Below are positions 53,185 to 61,771 of a stretch of 64,000 nt of DNA, one piece after another. The DNA is from Halanaeroarchaeum sp. HSR-CO (lineage in GTDB: Archaea; Halobacteriota; Halobacteria; Halobacteriales; Halobacteriaceae), in contig NZ_CP087724.1 in assembly GCF_024972755.1 (NCBI RefSeq), positions 1 through 64,000 of the forward strand, given 5' to 3'. Every line of letters begins with the position of its first letter. The first letter of the stretch is position 1. The translations under genes and the position numbers were made by a program. Under the pieces are notes generated by a model. It saw only the letters and a program-made list of their open reading frames with translations. It had not been told where the DNA came from and did no database searches.

Positions 53185-54144
53185 TCACCCGACGATGCTC
53201 TCGGGCATGTACGCGGTCACCGTCCAGTTGGGGACGTCGACGACCTCGCTGATCTTCAGGTCCATCGCGGCCGAACAGAGGATGTACGCCTCGCCACGAG
53301 TCAACCCGTGTTGCTCGTGAAGGTGGTCGATCATGTGACGCGTGGCCTTCTTCGTCGCTTCCATCAGGTCGTCGGCGATGCCGGTCGTCGCGTACATCGG
53401 CTCGTCCTCCCCCGTCGGGGTGAACGGCCCGGTGGTCTCCAGTTGGGGCTGTTCGATCGACACGTCTTTTCTGAGCTCGAAGCGCGCGGTGACGAACATC
53501 GGCGCCTCGATCCCCGTCACGCACACCTCGCCGTCGCCCTGTGCGGCGTGGCAGTCCCCGGTGGAGAACAGCGCACCCTCGTTTTTCACGGGGAAGTAGA
53601 CGGTCGACCCCTCGGTCATGTGTTTGACGTCCATGTTCCCGCCGACGTCCCGCGGCGGGAGCGTATCGTGCTCGCCGTCCTCGGCCGGCGCGACGCCGGC
53701 GATTCCCGGGAACATCCCCAGGGGCACCTCGATATCGTTCACGAAGTGGGCGACGTCGTCGTCCAGCTCCCAGACGTGGAGTCCGGCTTCGGGGAACTCC
53801 TCGGGCAGGAGCCCCAGCCCCATGTCGCCGGGCATGTAGCCGGTGAAGCCCCAGCCCTTGTGCTCGAACTCGAGGAGCTCGACGACGAGGACGTCGCCGG
53901 GTTCTGCCCCCTCGACGGCGACGGGCCCCGTCAACGGGTGTACCGGGTCGAAACTCGCGTTCGCGAGGTCCTCGGCGGTCGAATCGGGGCCGACCTGCCC
54001 GTCGAGGGCGTCCCGGCACTCGAAGCGGACGACCTCGCCCGGTGCGACCGTGAGCACGGGGTCGAGACCGTTGTCCCAGACGTGGTGGACGTTCTCGTCG
54101 GCGTCGCTCAGTTCGTAGTCGACGGTGTAGTCGTCTCCGGACAT
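53185..54144 (-). CDS. Acetamidase/formamidase family protein
   Basis: A 319-residue FmdA/AmdA amidase that releases ammonia from formamide or acetamide. Typical text is HHVWDNGLDPVLTVAPGEVV, FDPVHPLTGPVAVEGAEPGD, HKGWGFTGYMPGDMGLGL, GGNMDVKHMTEGSTVYFPVK and GDCHAAQGDGEVCVTGIEAP. The conserved DxH and metal-like residues of the beta-rich fold are present. It converges on the lipoprotein gene. No amide transporter is adjacent; it may supply nitrogen. Confidence 0.92.
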   Translation of the reverse strand: MSGDDYTVDYELSDADENVHHVWDNGLDPVLTVAPGEVVRFECRDALDGQVGPDSTAEDLANASFDPVHPLTGPVAVEGAEPGDVLVVELLEFEHKGWGFTGYMPGDMGLGLLPEEFPEAGLHVWELDDDVAHFVNDIEVPLGMFPGIAGVAPAEDGEHDTLPPRDVGGNMDVKHMTEGSTVYFPVKNEGALFSTGDCHAAQGDGEVCVTGIEAPMFVTARFELRKDVSIEQPQLETTGPFTPTGEDEPMYATTGIADDLMEATKKATRHMIDHLHEQHGLTRGEAYILCSAAMDLKISEVVDVPNWTVTAYMPESIVG

Positions 54145-54328
54145 CGTCCGTAAACTATCGTGAATTATCGGTATAAATCAGGGGGTGGGCCTGGAACCGT
54201 TCGAGCCCCGGCTGTGCGTTCTCGGCGCGTCCGGTGGCCGGGTGACGGCCTATTCGGGGTCGCGCCCGCCGACCGTTCGCTGAGCGAGCGACCGAACTGG
54301 TCGCCCCCTCGAAACGAGGGGCAGTCGA

Positions 54329-54502
54329 TCAGCCCTCGAGTAGTCCCTCCAGGTCCTTGGCACACTGTTCGAGGTAATCGGAGGCCTCGATCATGCCCAG
54401 CCCCATCGCCTCGTCGGCTCGCTCGCGGAATTCCGCGGCGAGTTCGCGAATCTCTCCGGCCGGCACCGCGTCCCGCGTCTCCTCGTCGTCTGTTTCGGTC
54501 AT
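54329..54502 (-). CDS. 57-residue acidic helical protein
   Basis: On the minus strand ATG 54502 opens a frame reading MTETDDEETRDAVPAGEIRE, LAAEFRERADEAMGLGMIEA and SDYLEQCAKDLEGLLEG to TGA at 54329-54331. It looks like a compact two-helix protein. AACGTTTAT (minus; 54529-54537) lies about 27-35 nt upstream, the same promoter element as the usp genes. Codon third positions are GC-rich. Function unknown. Confidence 0.6.
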   Translation of the reverse strand: MTETDDEETRDAVPAGEIRELAAEFRERADEAMGLGMIEASDYLEQCAKDLEGLLEG

Positions 54503-54687
54503 CGTACCCCTTCAGGGGCCCGATGGACCATAAACGTTGGCTGCAGCACCGATGCGGTGGTCCCTGGTCGAGCGAGGTATCGGTCACGGGGCCGTCGCTC
54601 CGGGCGATCGGGTCACCGTCCCGTCGTTTCACCGGCCCTCCACTGTCGGCGGCCGGGGTATTTGGTCCTCGAAGTCCATGATGGGGT

Positions 54688-55116
54688 ATGGCACCGGCTC
54701 ACGTTCTGGTCCCGCTCGACGGCTCGCCGCTCGCGGCGGACGCGCTCGCGTTCGCCCTGGAGACCTTCGAGTGTCGGACGACGGTGCTGAACGTCGTGAC
54801 GCCACTGGACCGACCGATGAGCGAGGGTGGCGTCCTCGACGCCGACGAACGCCAGGAGGCGGCCCGGAAACGTGCCGACCGCCTGATCGAGCAGGCAAAA
54901 GGCCGGGCCCAGGAAGCGGGACGCGCCGTCGAGACCGAGATCGAAACGGGGGATCCCGCCAACACTATCCTCGAATTCGTCGAAGAATACGACGTCGATC
55001 ACGTCGTGATGGGTGGCCACGGGGGGCCGGAAAGCGGCCTCGCCCGGCGACTCCTGGGGACGGTCGCGACGCGCGTGGTCGGGGAGACACCGGTGACCGT
55101 GACCGTCGTCAGGTGA
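54688..55116 (+). CDS. Universal stress protein (UspA family)
   Basis: The 142-residue single Usp domain shows HVLVPLDGSPLAADALAFAL at the start and a helical charged middle (ARKRADRLIEQAKGRAQEAG). The full nucleotide loop is present: VVMGGHGGPESGLARRLLGT, then VTVTVV. The G-x2-G-x9-G pattern suggests ATP binding. It converges on the PiT transporter with one base between stops. It is plausibly linked to stress under phosphate limitation. Confidence 0.88.
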   Translation: MAPAHVLVPLDGSPLAADALAFALETFECRTTVLNVVTPLDRPMSEGGVLDADERQEAARKRADRLIEQAKGRAQEAGRAVETEIETGDPANTILEFVEEYDVDHVVMGGHGGPESGLARRLLGTVATRVVGETPVTVTVVR

Positions 55117-55117
55117 G

Positions 55118-56323
55118 CTACACGCCGAGGAGCCACGCGAAGAGCCGGTAGACACCGAACCCGACGACCACCGAGGAGAAGAGGGTGAGCAGCCAGAACG
55201 TGACGGTGACGCCGATCTTTCGGCGGGAGACGCCGGCCGACCCGCCGGCGAGGCCGCCGCCGATCACCCCGGAGATGATGATGTTGTTGAACGAGATGGG
55301 GATGCCCAGGGCGATCGCGAGCTGGGCGATCACGAAGCCCGGGACCAGCGCGGCGATCGATCGACGGATGCCGAGCTGGGCGTACTCCCGTGAGGTGGCC
55401 TGGAGTAGCCGGGGCGCACCCATCCAGGCACCACCGAGGATACCGATCGCACCGAGCAACAGCAAAACGATGCCAGGGAGGCCGAGTTCGGCCCGATAGA
55501 GATTTTCGAGCGGGCCGGTCGCCAGTCCGACCTGACTCCCGCCGCTCGAGAACGCGACGACGCTCCCGAGGACCACGAGGAACATCTTGATCCCACGGTC
55601 GACGGACGCCTGCGTCTGAACGCGGATATACTGGAAGCTTCCGGCGGCGATGGCGACCGTCACCGCGACGACCACGGGGTCGACGCCGCCGATCGCAGGG
55701 ACCGACACGAGGTCGCCGGCGAACCCGGCGATCGAGTTCTGAGTGGCGTCGCCCGCGGCGGGGATGATGCTCAACTGGACGTTCGCGACGATCCCGCCCA
55801 CCAGTCCCGCCAGCAGTGGGATACTTACCGTCTCGGGGATGTCGTCCCGACGCAACAGGGTGGCTGTGAGGTACGCTAACGTGCCCGAGACCGGCGGGAC
55901 GAGGGCCCAGAACGTGGCGATCCGTCGGTAGGTATCGAAGACGGGCGTCCCGCCCAGCGAGAGTCCGACACCGACCATCGCGCCGGTGGTGGCGAACGCC
56001 GCCGGCACCGGATAGCCAGAGTAGATGCCGAAGGCCATGAACGCCGTCGCGGTCAACAGCCCCGCCGTCGCCGCTAGCGAGGTGATGGCGACGCCGTCGA
56101 TGAGGCCCGCACCGACCGTCTCGGAAATGCTGCCGCCCTGAGTGAGCGCGCCGAGGAATGCCAGGATGCCGATGAGGAACGCGGCACGCATCGTCGAGAT
56201 CGCATTGGCGCCGATCGCCGGAGCGAACGGAGGGGAGTTGCTGTTCGCCCCGAGTGTCCACGCCGTGGCCAGACTGGTGACCGTCGCGAGGACGACCAAC
56301 ACCCAGAAGACCGTACCGATCAT
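55118..56323 (-). CDS. PiT-family inorganic phosphate transporter
   Basis: The 401-residue carrier has about ten membrane segments and duplicated PiT signatures. The first is TLGANSNSPPFAPAIGANAI with TMRAAFLIGILAFLGA; the second is AFSSGGSQVGLATGPLENLY. It imports phosphate with a cation, at low affinity compared with Pst. Its ATG overlaps the stop of the double-Usp gene (ATGA), so the stress protein is co-translated and may regulate it. It complements the pst operon 8 kb to the left. Confidence 0.9.
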   Translation of the reverse strand: MIGTVFWVLVVLATVTSLATAWTLGANSNSPPFAPAIGANAISTMRAAFLIGILAFLGALTQGGSISETVGAGLIDGVAITSLAATAGLLTATAFMAFGIYSGYPVPAAFATTGAMVGVGLSLGGTPVFDTYRRIATFWALVPPVSGTLAYLTATLLRRDDIPETVSIPLLAGLVGGIVANVQLSIIPAAGDATQNSIAGFAGDLVSVPAIGGVDPVVVAVTVAIAAGSFQYIRVQTQASVDRGIKMFLVVLGSVVAFSSGGSQVGLATGPLENLYRAELGLPGIVLLLLGAIGILGGAWMGAPRLLQATSREYAQLGIRRSIAALVPGFVIAQLAIALGIPISFNNIIISGVIGGGLAGGSAGVSRRKIGVTVTFWLLTLFSSVVVGFGVYRLFAWLLGV

Positions 56324-57201
56324 CGCCGAAGTGACGAACGAAGTCCGTGCGCGTGGTCGACGGTGTCGCTATCCCGGGCGAGGACGACGGTGCCGTCGAT
56401 TCGTTCGACGATCCTCCGGGGAACCGATCCGGCGATCTTCCGCCGCAACGATCCCTTCCGTGTCGCACCCATGACCACGATATCGTGCCCACTCGATTCG
56501 TCGACGATGGCGTCACCCACGTCCGTCGCCCTGACAACGCCCGATTCGACGAGTGGCGTCGCGCCCGGGGTAGCCTCGATCGCTGTTTTCCCCTCCTCGA
56601 CGAATCGGCTCGCCTGGTCTCCGTCGGCCGCCTGGTCGGCAACTGTAAACACCGTCACGCGCGCATCGTTCCGAACAGCGATGGCGGCTGCGATCGTTGC
56701 TGCCGCACCGACGTGCGGGCCACCGGCGACCGGCAGCAAAATCGAATCGACGCCATCCGCTTCCCGTCCCACCCGTTCGACGTAGAGATCACACCGGGCG
56801 CGTTCGACGAGCGTATCGACGGTCGTCCCGAGGACCGCGTCGGAGCGACTCGTGGGGCCCTGCCAGCCGATGACCAGTGCGACGGGATCGACTGATTCGA
56901 CTGCCTCGAGGAGCCCCTTCGCGGCCGTTCGTGCGGCGATCACGTCACGCTCCACGGTGATTTCGGGCGGTGCCTGTACCTCCGCGAGGAGTTCGTGGCT
57001 CTCCGTGGCGAACTCGCGGACGATGGTCTCGTCGGTGAAGACGCCGAACGGCGAGTCGGGTGGCTTTACGGCCACGGTCACGATCCGTACCCGTCCCGAA
57101 CCGAGACGAGCGAGGTCGCCGGCGGTCCGGACCAGTTGCTGGACGACCGACGGGTTACTGGCACCGACCAGCACTGGCCTGTCCGAGCCCCGCTCGTGCA
57201 T
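56320..57201 (-). CDS. Double-domain universal stress protein coupled to PiT
   Basis: The 293-residue protein has two Usp domains. The first (1-145) starts PVLVGASNPSVVQQLVRTAG and has IGWQGPTSRSDAVLGTTVDT. The second (150-290) has SILLPVAGGPHVGAAATIAA, IVVMGATRKGSLRRKIAGSV and TVVLARD, with the fuller nucleotide loop. GAATAAACGTT at 57227-57237 gives the same promoter element as other usp genes. The stop overlaps the PiT gene start, so both act together. Confidence 0.87.
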   Translation of the reverse strand: MHERGSDRPVLVGASNPSVVQQLVRTAGDLARLGSGRVRIVTVAVKPPDSPFGVFTDETIVREFATESHELLAEVQAPPEITVERDVIAARTAAKGLLEAVESVDPVALVIGWQGPTSRSDAVLGTTVDTLVERARCDLYVERVGREADGVDSILLPVAGGPHVGAAATIAAAIAVRNDARVTVFTVADQAADGDQASRFVEEGKTAIEATPGATPLVESGVVRATDVGDAIVDESSGHDIVVMGATRKGSLRRKIAGSVPRRIVERIDGTVVLARDSDTVDHAHGLRSSLRR

Positions 57202-57904
57202 TGACTACGTGTACGACGGTTCGACGAATAAACGTTGGCGCCGCGCCGAAGTCTCGGTCACTGACACTACTGGTGGCCAGTCCCCGTAGACGGGTCCGGA
57301 CCGAACGATCGCCGATCGGCCAGACTGACATAATGAAATTGTGACTATTCGACGGAATCCTATACATATCGATAGATCTCCGGGACCCGATCTTTCGGAT
57401 CGCACGGACGGACGTCGGAGACGTATCGCGTGATGCCAGCACGTCTCTGATAGGTGGGCTGAGAGTCGGATGGACTGGCCCAGTGGGTGCAATCATCGAA
57501 ATATACGGTACCTGTGGACGCCGTTACCCCGCCAGTGCAATTGTACCGGGTGATGGTCTCCGGCGCTCGGCACCTTCTGTGCACCCGTCGCACAGCCGAT
57601 GAGATGGCCAGTCGACTCACACAACTATCAAAACAGGATATTACACATATGATTGATACACTCTGTGTGTCGTAGACGACCGTCGACATGGGAATGCGGA
57701 TTCGAGGTCTTCGCGGCAGGTGTCGTGTTGTCAAAGGGGACCGCCGTTCGGCGTCGGGTCGTCACGGGGGACCGCCGTTCGGCGTCGGAAAACCCGATAT
57801 CTCGGATCGACGTGCAGACAGTACCGACGCCGTCTCTTCTCGCGGGTACGCCGCATTCTCGGAGCCCTCCGCACTATTATGGTCCGTGCATCGCAACTGG
57901 CCCC
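57202..57904. other. Gene-free region with a 22-base direct repeat
   Basis: About 700 bases separate divergent genes. The promoter of the double-Usp gene is at 57227-57237. Two identical 22-base units (57736-57757 and 57767-57788) containing GGACCGCCGTTCGGCGTCGG lie 31 bases apart. A TATA-like TATTATGG at about 57883-57890 precedes the deacetylase start. Short frames in the rest show no known family. Confidence 0.6.
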
Positions 57905-58678
57905 ATGGATCTTCCGGACCAGCGACGACGCGCTGTCGAACCGTACCTCAAATTCGTCCGTTTGATCGAAGACGACGTCCCGCTCGATACCCGGGTCGCA
58001 CACATCCTGGACGAATTCACCGAATCGGAATTCGAGGAACTTGCCGATCATCTGGGGGCGGCCGACGTCCAGGCCGGTGTCTCGGTTCCGACGGTGCACC
58101 TCCAGCGTGCGTGGGTACGTGACGCCATCAGCGACCTCGCCGCCGATGGGCATTCGATCGTGCTCCACGGTCAGCTCCATACCTCGTACATGGAGACGTC
58201 GTACGAGACGGCACACGACGAATTATCGGCGGCCATCGATACGATCCAGGCGGAAATCGGTGAGCGACCGGTGGGCTTTCACGTCCCCTATAGTCGCGTG
58301 AGTTCGGAGACCGTGCGTGCGGCAGCGGATCTCGGCGTCGAGTGGATCGTCGGCGACCTCTCGGACGACGAAACAGCCGTTTCGCAGGGGTCTCCGGCCA
58401 TCGTGACGCCGCTGCGCCCGTACGACCTCCACCGACTCGAGCGGGGAACGGATCCGGAGCGAGTATTCGACGCGATTGCGGACGAGGCGAGTGACTCCTC
58501 GCTGTTGTTGTTCCATCCGAACATCCTGGCCTCCTACGATAGCCTCTCGACGTTCGGGTCGTGGATCGCCGATCGAGTCCTCCGGTCGCCGGACGACCTC
58601 GTCTCGAAGACGGGGGATGGCCCTGGTCTGTTGCTCGACGTTTTTCCACCGTTCACCGTCGCGAAGTCGTTATCGTGA
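57905..58678 (+). CDS. Polysaccharide deacetylase family (NodB-like) protein
   Basis: The 257-residue protein has the NodB features DGHSIVLHGQLHTSYMETSY with the H-x3-H metal pair, AIDTIQAEIGERPVGFHVPY with the later arginine-like position replaced, and DSSLLLFHPNILASY at the end. The first motif (usually TFDDG) is not evident, so activity is uncertain. No signal peptide is seen, suggesting a cytoplasmic role. ATG 57905 follows a TATA-like element. Its end overlaps the convergent MFS gene by nine bases. Confidence 0.72.
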   Translation: MDLPDQRRRAVEPYLKFVRLIEDDVPLDTRVAHILDEFTESEFEELADHLGAADVQAGVSVPTVHLQRAWVRDAISDLAADGHSIVLHGQLHTSYMETSYETAHDELSAAIDTIQAEIGERPVGFHVPYSRVSSETVRAAADLGVEWIVGDLSDDETAVSQGSPAIVTPLRPYDLHRLERGTDPERVFDAIADEASDSSLLLFHPNILASYDSLSTFGSWIADRVLRSPDDLVSKTGDGPGLLLDVFPPFTVAKSLS

Positions 58679-59908
58679 AACGAGGAAGAGCGCCAGCACT
58701 GTCGACGCGAAGGAGAATAGTGCGAGGACGACGAACATCACGTCGACGGTCGCGTAGGTCAGTACGAGTCCCACGATCGACGCGCCGAGTGCCCCGATGC
58801 CGAATATGGCGAGGTAGGTATAGCCGAAGGACAGGCCGCGGGCCTCGGGCATCGAGTATTTGGCGATCGTCGCCTGGTTGAGGGGTTGCACGGCGAACAG
58901 GATCAGTCCGAGCACGAAACTCGCCACGAGCAAGCCGCCGAGCCCCATCCCCGCGACCGGCACGAATGCCAGTGCCAACACCGTCAGACCCACGAGAACG
59001 AAGACCAGGCCTCGATCGGGTTCGAGCGCGTCAGACAATCGACCGCCGAGGTACTGCCCCGCGATACCCACCGTGAGCAGCCCTGCGTAGAGGTACCGGG
59101 ACATGTCGAACTCGCCTGCAAACTGACTGTCTGGTCCGAATATCCCGGGACTCACGTCGCCGACCGACGTCGTGAGAAAGTCCCCGAGCAGGTCGGGCAG
59201 GAAGGTGAGGATTCCCCGATAGTACAGTCCATTCAGCGAGACGATGACGAACACGACGAGAAAGCCGAGGGTAAAGAGTCGCCGCGTTTCACTCGTGAAC
59301 GTTTCGAGTGTGGGTGGCGGACTCCGGTCCGCTTCGGTGTCGAACTCCACGGCGGCCGTGGGATCGAACGAGACGGTCAGTCCATAGAGCGTGGCCACCA
59401 GTGCCGGTACCGCGAGGAGAACGGTCACGATGCGCCAGTCGAAGGCGAGCAACACGAGAGCGGTCACCAGGGGACCAGCCGCGATACCGACGTTGCCTCC
59501 CATTCCGTGGTAGGCGAACCCTCGTCCCCGGTCCTGGACGCCGTTGCTGATGAGCGTCAGTCCCGCTGGGTGATACACGCTCGCGGCGGCTCCCCAGAGG
59601 GCCAGGGCGGCCGTGATGGCGACGACCCCTGGTGCGACGCTGAGGAGCACGAATGAGGCGCCCATCCCGGCGATTCCCGCAATGACGAGACGCTTCGAGC
59701 CGTACCGATCGACGAGGATACCGCCCGGGAGCGCTCCCACGCCGAATAGCCCGTAACCGACCGTCGCCGCCCCGCCCAGGATGGCGACGCTGGTCGAGAA
59801 CTCCTGAAGCCAGGCCGTCAGGAGGATTGGAATCGACAACTCGTACGTGTGGACCATCCCGTGGCCGACCATCAGGAAGCCGATTATCGAGCGATCGTTG
59901 TCGTCCAC
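58670..59908 (-). CDS. MFS transporter paired with SDR-like copy 3
   Basis: The 412-residue protein has 12 membrane segments with loop ALPGGILVDRYGSKRLVIAG. It is a paralogue of the protein at 39313 (shared VHTYELSIPIL, YGLFG, FAYHGM, YLYAGLLTVG, FGYTYLA). By analogy with that paralogue the start is GTG 59908 (DDNDRSII); ATG 59821 region is an alternative. It follows the SDR-like gene by 37 bases and is probably in its operon. Substrate unknown, likely an organic acid. Confidence 0.85.
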   Translation of the reverse strand: MDDNDRSIIGFLMVGHGMVHTYELSIPILLTAWLQEFSTSVAILGGAATVGYGLFGVGALPGGILVDRYGSKRLVIAGIAGMGASFVLLSVAPGVVAITAALALWGAAASVYHPAGLTLISNGVQDRGRGFAYHGMGGNVGIAAGPLVTALVLLAFDWRIVTVLLAVPALVATLYGLTVSFDPTAAVEFDTEADRSPPPTLETFTSETRRLFTLGFLVVFVIVSLNGLYYRGILTFLPDLLGDFLTTSVGDVSPGIFGPDSQFAGEFDMSRYLYAGLLTVGIAGQYLGGRLSDALEPDRGLVFVLVGLTVLALAFVPVAGMGLGGLLVASFVLGLILFAVQPLNQATIAKYSMPEARGLSFGYTYLAIFGIGALGASIVGLVLTYATVDVMFVVLALFSFASTVLALFLVSR

Positions 59909-59945
59909 AGCATCACATCGAAACGTCTCGTCAAATCTGTTCCGT

Positions 59946-60752
59946 TTACGGAGACATTCCGTCGAGCCATCCGCCGTCCAGGGCCAGTGTCTCGCCCGTG
60001 ACGAAGTCGGCAGCCGGGGACGAAAGAAACGCGACCGCCTTCCCGAACGACGGGGGGTCACCCAGTCGACGAATCGGCAACTCCGCCGCACGTCGTTTCC
60101 TCGCTGCGTCGGTCGAGATGTCTTCTCGCTCGGCAAGCAATTCGATCTTGTCCTCGAGTCGGTCGGTGACGATCCCCCTGGGACAGACCGCGTTAACCCG
60201 AACTCCCTTCGGCCCGTACTCTTCGGCGAGACTCTTCGAGAGGGCGTAGATTCCTGGCCGGAACGCCGCCTGGAGTACGTCTTCGGCCATCGGTTCGGCC
60301 GCCGTCGCGGAGACGATATTGACGACGGCCGCGTCGGCAGAACCACGAACGAGTTCCGGGAGGGCGTTCTTGAGCGCGAGCACCGTGCTCCGGAGCACCT
60401 GTTCGTAGGTCCGGTCCAGGGTCTCCAGGTCGGTCTCCGCGATCGACTGGACCGGCGGTCCGCCGTGATTGGTAACCAGCACGTCGAGTCCCCCCATCGC
60501 GTCCACGGCAGCGGCGATGGTCGTCTCGATGTCGGCGGGAACTGCGAGATCACACTGCAGTGTGTGGACCCGGGTGGGTTCGACGCCGGCCTCCGTGACG
60601 ATGTGATCTCTCGCGGTAGCGAGGTTCTCCGGATCACGGGACGCGATGGTAACTTCTGCCCCGTTCCGGGACAGTTCCGTCGCGGCGGCCCGACCCAATC
60701 CTTTACTCGCCGCGAATACTAGCGCTCGCCGGTCCTCGAGCTCGAGGTCCAT
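59946..60752 (-). CDS. SDR-like protein lacking the catalytic Tyr-Lys (copy 3)
   Basis: A 268-residue Rossmann protein with cofactor loop FAASKGLGRAA and LVTNHGGPPVQSI. The site normally holding YxxxK reads AEDVLQAAFRPGIYALSKSL. A YALSK string is present but aligns further downstream than the true catalytic pair, so it is probably coincidental. ATG 60752 is chosen over the 60884 start because the fold begins here. It forms an operon with the MFS gene and diverges from the IclR gene at 61004. Confidence 0.85.
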   Translation of the reverse strand: MDLELEDRRALVFAASKGLGRAAATELSRNGAEVTIASRDPENLATARDHIVTEAGVEPTRVHTLQCDLAVPADIETTIAAAVDAMGGLDVLVTNHGGPPVQSIAETDLETLDRTYEQVLRSTVLALKNALPELVRGSADAAVVNIVSATAAEPMAEDVLQAAFRPGIYALSKSLAEEYGPKGVRVNAVCPRGIVTDRLEDKIELLAEREDISTDAARKRRAAELPIRRLGDPPSFGKAVAFLSSPAADFVTGETLALDGGWLDGMSP

Positions 60753-61003
60753 TACGAGGTCCTCCCTCCTGGTGGCCACTCGGGCGGGTCCGCTGAGCGA
60801 GAAATCGCCTCCCGGCGGCAGGACGTCTGCGAGGCCATCGGGGTCGTGCGCGTCCGATATCGGGCCATATCCCCGCGTACGCATCTCACTGTGTTATACG
60901 TTCCCAATGTCGGTCGACGGGGCGACTCCCGCCACTTACCCACATGCGAAACTATCGTTTGAGAAATGGGAACGTAAAAGGATCCGCCGACGGACGGTGA
61001 GGT

Positions 61004-61771
61004 ATGGACGCACCGGACTCCCGACGGTCGGTGAAAACTGCGGCGAAGACGTTCGAGATCCTCGAAACGATTCGGGACAACGACGGGATGCGCCTCTCGG
61101 AACTCGCATCGGAACTGGACGTCGCGAAAAGTACCCTCCATCGGTATCTTCAGACGCTCGTCGACCTGGAGTATCTCGTGACGAACGGCCATCGCTATCA
61201 CATCGGTCTGCGATTTCTCGACCTCGGTGAACACGCCCGCAATCGGGTGCAAGGCTCACACCTTATCAGTCGGAAAGTCAGCGATCTGGCCGTCGAAACC
61301 GACGAACGTGCGCAGTTCATCGTCGAGGAACACGGGAGTGCAGTCTACCTCTACCGCGAGACCGGGAGCAACGCGGTCCAGACCGATCCGGGAATCGGCA
61401 AGCGTATCGACCTCCATTCGACGGCCGCGGGGAAGGCGATCATGGCCGAATGGCCAGACGACGCCGTCGAGCGGTTCTGTGAGCGAGGCGGCCTTCCGGC
61501 GCGGACCGAGCAGACGATCACCGATCCCGAGGTCCTCATGGACGAGGTCCGAAAGATCCGGGAGCAAGGCTATTCGGTGAACACCCAGGAGAACATCGAT
61601 GGACTACGAGCCATGGGAGTCCCCGTGTCGGGGCAGGAGGGGGACGTCATCGGGGCGTTTAGCGTCTCGGGCCCACTCAACAGGATGAAAGGCGAGTGGT
61701 TCGAGACGGAGCTCCCCGACCTGTTGCGAGGTATTGCGAACGAGATCGAACTCAACCTCCGGTACTCCTGA
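61004..61771 (+). CDS. IclR-family transcriptional regulator (second copy)
   Basis: The 255-residue protein has a winged helix (KTFEILETIRDNDGMRLSEL, LDVAKSTLHRYLQTLVDLEY) and an effector domain with GKRIDLHSTAAGKAIMAEWP and GAFSVSGPLNRMKGEW. It is paralogous to the IclR at 18905. It is divergent from the SDR-like/MFS operon and convergent with the MmgE/PrpD gene (the palindrome TGATCA supplies both stop codons), so it probably controls this small catabolic block. Confidence 0.92.
   Translation: MDAPDSRRSVKTAAKTFEILETIRDNDGMRLSELASELDVAKSTLHRYLQTLVDLEYLVTNGHRYHIGLRFLDLGEHARNRVQGSHLISRKVSDLAVETDERAQFIVEEHGSAVYLYRETGSNAVQTDPGIGKRIDLHSTAAGKAIMAEWPDDAVERFCERGGLPARTEQTITDPEVLMDEVRKIREQGYSVNTQENIDGLRAMGVPVSGQEGDVIGAFSVSGPLNRMKGEWFETELPDLLRGIANEIELNLRYS

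Noticed and set aside
59946-60752. YALSK in SDR-like copy 3 as the catalytic YxxxK
   Set aside because: Aligned to classical SDRs and to the two paralogues it lies several residues downstream of the catalytic position.
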